Assembly: GCA_002402825.1 (NCBI GenBank) | Contig: DHGP01000011.1 | Location: 1-16,085, forward strand | DNA: 16,085 nucleotides | Source of the DNA: Firmicutes bacterium UBA4795 | Lineage (GTDB): Bacteria; Bacillota; Desulfotomaculia; Desulfotomaculales; Nap2-2B | Direction: 5' to 3' | Part shown: positions 13,757 through 16,085 of the stretch, in pieces | How the letters are laid out: each line of letters begins with the position of its first letter | Position numbering within the stretch: the stretch's first letter is position 1 | Position numbers and translations under genes: made by a program | The notes under the pieces: model-generated | Told to the model about the DNA's origin: nothing | Seen by the model: only the letters and a program-made list of their open reading frames with translations | Database searches by the model: none

Positions 13757-13812
13757 GCTAACAACTGGTAATGCACAGGCCGTCGGTTCAAATCCCACCA
13801 TCAGCTCCAAAA
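13757..13812 (+). repeat. Right attachment-site copy: degenerate tRNA-Thr 3' half
   Basis: Identical over 56 bp to 6439-6494, including four As after the CCA. It marks the right boundary of the element. Host-type DNA (the baeRF gene) begins about 20 bp later. Confidence 0.85.
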
Positions 13813-13832
13813 TATCAAGGCCCTTAAAATAA

Positions 13833-14969
13833 TCAATACCGAAACACAGCCGCTAATGGTGCATCGTCAGGCATTTCTTCCAGCTTGACTACAAAAACAG
13901 TTCCTCCGTTCATAATGGTTTGGATGGCGGCAAAGTCCAACAGGTCCCTATCGCCGGGTTCTGCTTTTTGGTGCAAATATAGGCTATTGTCGTCAGGATT
14001 AAAAGTTCCCCACTGCTGAAAGTCAACAGCCACAAACAATAAATCAACTCTTCCAAAGTGAGCTGCCGGAACAATTTCTTTTATTTCTTTAGAGGTTCGT
14101 CCCGTACCTGCAAGCTGTTTGTATTGGTCAATTGCTTCCTTTTGTTTCTGCTTAAAGTAAGGTTGTATTATGGCCCAGGCCTGTTCGTGTATTTTTTCCA
14201 CACTCATGCTTTCAGGATTGCCCTTAATCCCCTCGTCCATAAGGTAGGAATAATTATTTGCCTCTTTATAAATCGGAAAGAGATAATCAACTCCTGCCAA
14301 CAGTAAGGGTACCCGTTCTTCTCGAAGCAATCCGTGCAATCCCTTATCAATTTTGCGAAAGTACCGCAGGATATTATCCTTAGCATCATCGGTAACTGCA
14401 TGTCCATGAAAAATAGCAGTTCCTGCTGGTGCACCTCCGCTATGCGACTGAAGCTGTTTTTCCGAATCATCATACTTTAAAGCTTCAGCCAGACTTTTGG
14501 GAATACTTTCTAGGTGAAGTGTTTTAATGAAGTCGCGCGTACCCTGAAAAAATTTAACCTCGTTTTGACTGATAGCCAAAATATAGAAATGCCCGTCGCC
14601 GGTAAGTAAACGAAGCAAAGGTTTAATATGGAAATGATCCGCTACGACGGTCAATTCTTCAAATTCAAAGGGCAAAAAATAATAGCGAAACACTTCTGAC
14701 GAAAGAAACATAGCCAACCCATTGCTTTGTCGCCAAAAAGGGGCGTCCCATAAAAGTTCTTGGGCTGGTTCCAATAATTCTTTTGCCTCTGGGAAACGAA
14801 GACCGTTAGCGATTAGTTGTTCCTCAACCTCTTTGAGCAGATTCTTAAACCTGATTAGATTTTGCTGGGATTTTGCTCCTGTCCGGTACGTAGGCATAAA
14901 AATCGAAACACAAGGCCCCGTGGATTTTTCCATTAATGTTTTTAGTTCATCTTTAGACAGTATGTTCAT
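13833..14969 (-). CDS. Bacterial eRF1-like (baeRF family) protein
   Basis: A 378-residue protein resembling the bacterial archaeo-eukaryotic release factor (baeRF, probably baeRF3) family. It has an N-terminal LSKDELKTLMEK and VSIFMPTYRTG segment, a middle NGLAMFLSSEVFRYYFLP, then a Gly-rich SHSGGAPAGTAIFHGH loop at residues 176-190 and a C-terminal eRF1 domain-3-like part ending TVFVVKLEEMPD. The GGAP loop lies where eRF1 has the peptidyl-hydrolysing GGQ motif, but the Gln is absent. These proteins have been proposed to act on ribosomes or in tRNA/stress handling, and none here can be assigned a precise reaction. No signal peptide or membrane segment is visible. The ATG at 14969 has AAGGAG upstream. 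It is divergent from the Crp/Fnr gene. Confidence 0.75.
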   Translation of the reverse strand: MNILSKDELKTLMEKSTGPCVSIFMPTYRTGAKSQQNLIRFKNLLKEVEEQLIANGLRFPEAKELLEPAQELLWDAPFWRQSNGLAMFLSSEVFRYYFLPFEFEELTVVADHFHIKPLLRLLTGDGHFYILAISQNEVKFFQGTRDFIKTLHLESIPKSLAEALKYDDSEKQLQSHSGGAPAGTAIFHGHAVTDDAKDNILRYFRKIDKGLHGLLREERVPLLLAGVDYLFPIYKEANNYSYLMDEGIKGNPESMSVEKIHEQAWAIIQPYFKQKQKEAIDQYKQLAGTGRTSKEIKEIVPAAHFGRVDLLFVAVDFQQWGTFNPDDNSLYLHQKAEPGDRDLLDFAAIQTIMNGGTVFVVKLEEMPDDAPLAAVFRY

Positions 14970-15262
14970 ACCAGTTACTCCTTTTCGTGTTATTATATAC
15001 TTGTATCTTACCTAATTTAGTGCCCTCTATAATTTTAAAATGGACGTCAAAAAAGGGGTTAGCCTATATTGAATTTACTAAAGAAAGTTACTTTATTAAA
15101 TATAGTTCAAATGGCCGTTTTTATGTTTTTATATTATAGCAGATAAAGATTGATTTAAACAAGAAAAATAACGCCCTTAAACAAAAGGCAAAATGTTTTT
15201 ACGTTGGAATTTACGTAAACTAGTGCATCATAGACAAGGCTTTTTCCAAAAGGGGGATAAAT
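14970..15262. promoter_or_regulatory. Divergent control region between the baeRF and Crp/Fnr genes
   Basis: On the minus strand a perfect TATAAT (14997-14992) lies 23 bp before the baeRF ATG, with a poor -35. An imperfect inverted repeat of 11-bp arms (15064-15074 and 15095-15105) flanks an AAAGT-T-ACTTT core. A TTGATTTAAACAA sequence at 15150-15162 resembles an FNR half-box. TTTACGT occurs at 15198 and again inside the palindrome TTTACGTAAA (15210-15219). Several could be operators for the Crp/Fnr protein. None is proven. Confidence 0.4.
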
Positions 15263-15970
15263 ATGGGGCCGGAGCCATGTTCTCACTGTCCTTTGTGGAC
15301 TAACAATAATACACAGGAAAAGAATATTCTGCTTTTAAAAAATCTTGAAGGGATTACAAGGCCCCTCCGGTTTAAGAAAAATCAACTGCTTTTTACGGAA
15401 GATGAACCGTGCAATAAAGTTATTGTTTTAAGAAAAGGCAGGGTAAAGCTGTTTTACCAGGATACCGGCGGCAAGGAACTGATCGTAAATATTGCTGGTC
15501 CCGGAGATATACTTGGTATAGCTAGTTTTCAAAACCAAAAATATTATATAAATGGGCAGGCCCTTAATGACGGCGAAGCTTGTGGATTTTCCCGCCAAGA
15601 TTTGCGTTCACTTCTGGCTAACTATCCTGAGCTTGCCCTTTGTTTTTTGGAACATTGTGAAGATCTTTTGCTCCGTTCTCATCTAGCGATCCGTAAGGTA
15701 GGTTTACTACGGGCCCAGACGCGCCTCGCTTCGACAATTTTTGAGCTGGCAAAAAGTGCGGGAAAACTCAATCAAGAAGGAATTGTTATTGAGATGCCTG
15801 TAACTTCAAGTATGTTAGCTGCTTTAAGCGGTGTTACGGCGGAAACGGCCGCCCGCATCATTGCCAAGTGGAAAAAAGAAGGGGTTCTGGTGCTGAAAAG
15901 GAAAAAACTCATTCTTCCAAATCTTATTTTCTTTCAAGCACATTTAAAAAAAGAGGGTTTTATCCTCTGA
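15263..15970 (+). CDS. Crp/Fnr family transcriptional regulator
   Basis: A 235-residue regulator with an N-terminal cyclic-nucleotide-binding-type beta barrel (about 20-140, including NKVIVLRKGRVKLFYQ and GPGDILG), a long dimerisation helix, and a C-terminal Crp-type helix-turn-helix (TSSMLAALSGVTAETAARIIAKWKKEG). The N-terminus carries C-S-H-C (Cys6 and Cys9), with further cysteines near 50, 108, 127 and 133. This could support an Fe-S or redox switch as in FNR, but the spacing is not that of E. coli FNR, so the signal is unknown. The RBS is AGGGGGAT before the ATG at 15263. Candidate boxes TTGAT-N4-A(T/C)CA(A/T) lie upstream (15150) and downstream (15974), suggesting control of itself and of the next gene. 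Confidence 0.88.
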   Translation: MGPEPCSHCPLWTNNNTQEKNILLLKNLEGITRPLRFKKNQLLFTEDEPCNKVIVLRKGRVKLFYQDTGGKELIVNIAGPGDILGIASFQNQKYYINGQALNDGEACGFSRQDLRSLLANYPELALCFLEHCEDLLLRSHLAIRKVGLLRAQTRLASTIFELAKSAGKLNQEGIVIEMPVTSSMLAALSGVTAETAARIIAKWKKEGVLVLKRKKLILPNLIFFQAHLKKEGFIL

Positions 15971-15973
15971 AAA

Positions 15974-16015
15974 TTGATTTAAATCATTTTTTGTCCTCTG
16001 CATTTCCTTTAAAAT
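15974..16015 (+). promoter_or_regulatory. FNR-type box with class II promoter for the next gene
   Basis: TTGAT-TTAA-ATCAT at 15974-15987 differs from the FNR consensus TTGAT-N4-ATCAA at one base, and its core is a perfect 12-bp palindrome. A -10 box TAAAAT lies at 16010-16015 and no -35 is recognisable. The predicted start near 16022 places the box centre at -41.5, the standard class II activation position. It lies just after the Crp/Fnr gene, whose product is the obvious candidate activator. Confidence 0.65.
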
Positions 16016-16065
16016 TAAAAGGATGAAAAAATAAAGAAAAAAAAATTTAGGGGGGTCGGATTAGC

Positions 16066-16085
16066 GTGAAAAATAACTCGGGATG
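16066..16085 (+). CDS. Start of an unidentified gene, truncated by the window edge
   Basis: GTG at 16066 opens M-K-N-N-S-G before the window ends. GGGGGG lies about ten bases upstream. Given the FNR-type promoter it is probably the target gene of the Crp/Fnr regulator, for example a redox or nitrosative-stress enzyme, but six residues identify nothing. Confidence 0.45.

Larger units (their letters stand above)
6439..13812. mobile_element. 7.3-kb integrated element at a degenerate tRNA-Thr 3' copy, decaying
   Basis: The element is bounded by exact 56-bp direct repeats, with the integrase adjacent to the left repeat and convergent on it. Tandem 11-bp repeats lie inside both ends. It contains an Xre regulator, a TOPRIM primase/helicase, small ORFs, a DNA methyltransferase, a PD-(D/E)XK-like nuclease and a DUF3800 gene. 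There are no capsid, tail, terminase or conjugation genes, so it is better described as a phage-plasmid-like or satellite integrative element than as a complete prophage. The replication genes look more GC-rich than the flanking host DNA. The integrase and primase/helicase are both interrupted, so autonomous movement is unlikely now. Confidence 0.85.

Noticed and set aside
13833..14969. Functional link between the baeRF protein and the in-frame TAG codons
   Set aside because: The baeRF gene lies outside the element and lacks GGQ. Adjacency alone does not support a recoding role.

Overview
The window looks like chromosome of an anaerobic, low-to-moderate-GC Clostridia-class firmicute, possibly of the Carboxydothermus/Moorella/Desulfotomaculum type. 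The grounds are groES-groEL under a perfect CIRCE element, AT-rich spacers with strong Shine-Dalgarno sites, a DUF3866 gene, a Crp/Fnr regulator with an N-terminal Cys pair, and TAA-dominated stops. The species cannot be named from the sequence alone.

Layout. Positions 1-1129 (minus strand) hold the start of an unidentified gene and a PaaG-like crotonase. The crotonase is divergent from a DUF3866 / ComB-like pair (1332-3081), and their two back-to-back sigmaA promoters are readable between 1209 and 1270. groES-groEL (3472-5420) follows a promoter plus CIRCE and ends in a strong terminator. A tRNA-Thr(CGU) gene (5564-5638) is next, then a hicB-hicA toxin-antitoxin pair (5809-6266).

Positions 6439-13812 are a 7.3-kb integrated element. 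It is bounded by two identical 56-bp copies of a degenerate tRNA-Thr 3' half, and an 11-bp tandem repeat inside each end looks like integrase arm-binding sites. Leftward from its right part it carries an Xre regulator, a TOPRIM-primase/helicase gene, two small ORFs, a DNA methyltransferase, a PD-(D/E)XK-like nuclease and a tyrosine integrase. A DUF3800 gene runs rightward, divergent from the Xre gene. The integrase and the primase/helicase are both broken, by three net -1 frameshifts and three in-frame TAG codons in total. The cargo genes (methyltransferase, nuclease, DUF3800, Xre) are intact. The element therefore appears immobilised and decaying, unless the TAG codons are read through.

Beyond the element lie a bacterial eRF1-like (baeRF) protein on the minus strand and a divergent Crp/Fnr regulator. 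The regulator is followed by an FNR-type box centred exactly 41.5 bp upstream of the predicted start of the promoter for the next, truncated gene.

How the parts work together: the host genes are chaperone housekeeping, acyl-CoA metabolism and redox-type regulation. The tRNA-Thr locus is an insertion hotspot that seems to have been used at least twice, once for the hicBA segment and once for the element. No wholly new system is proven. The best leads are the amber-only stop pattern, the iteron-like TGTGAAG cluster inside the helicase tail, the Xre operator/DUF3800 module with an orphan antisense promoter, and the FNR-type promoter.
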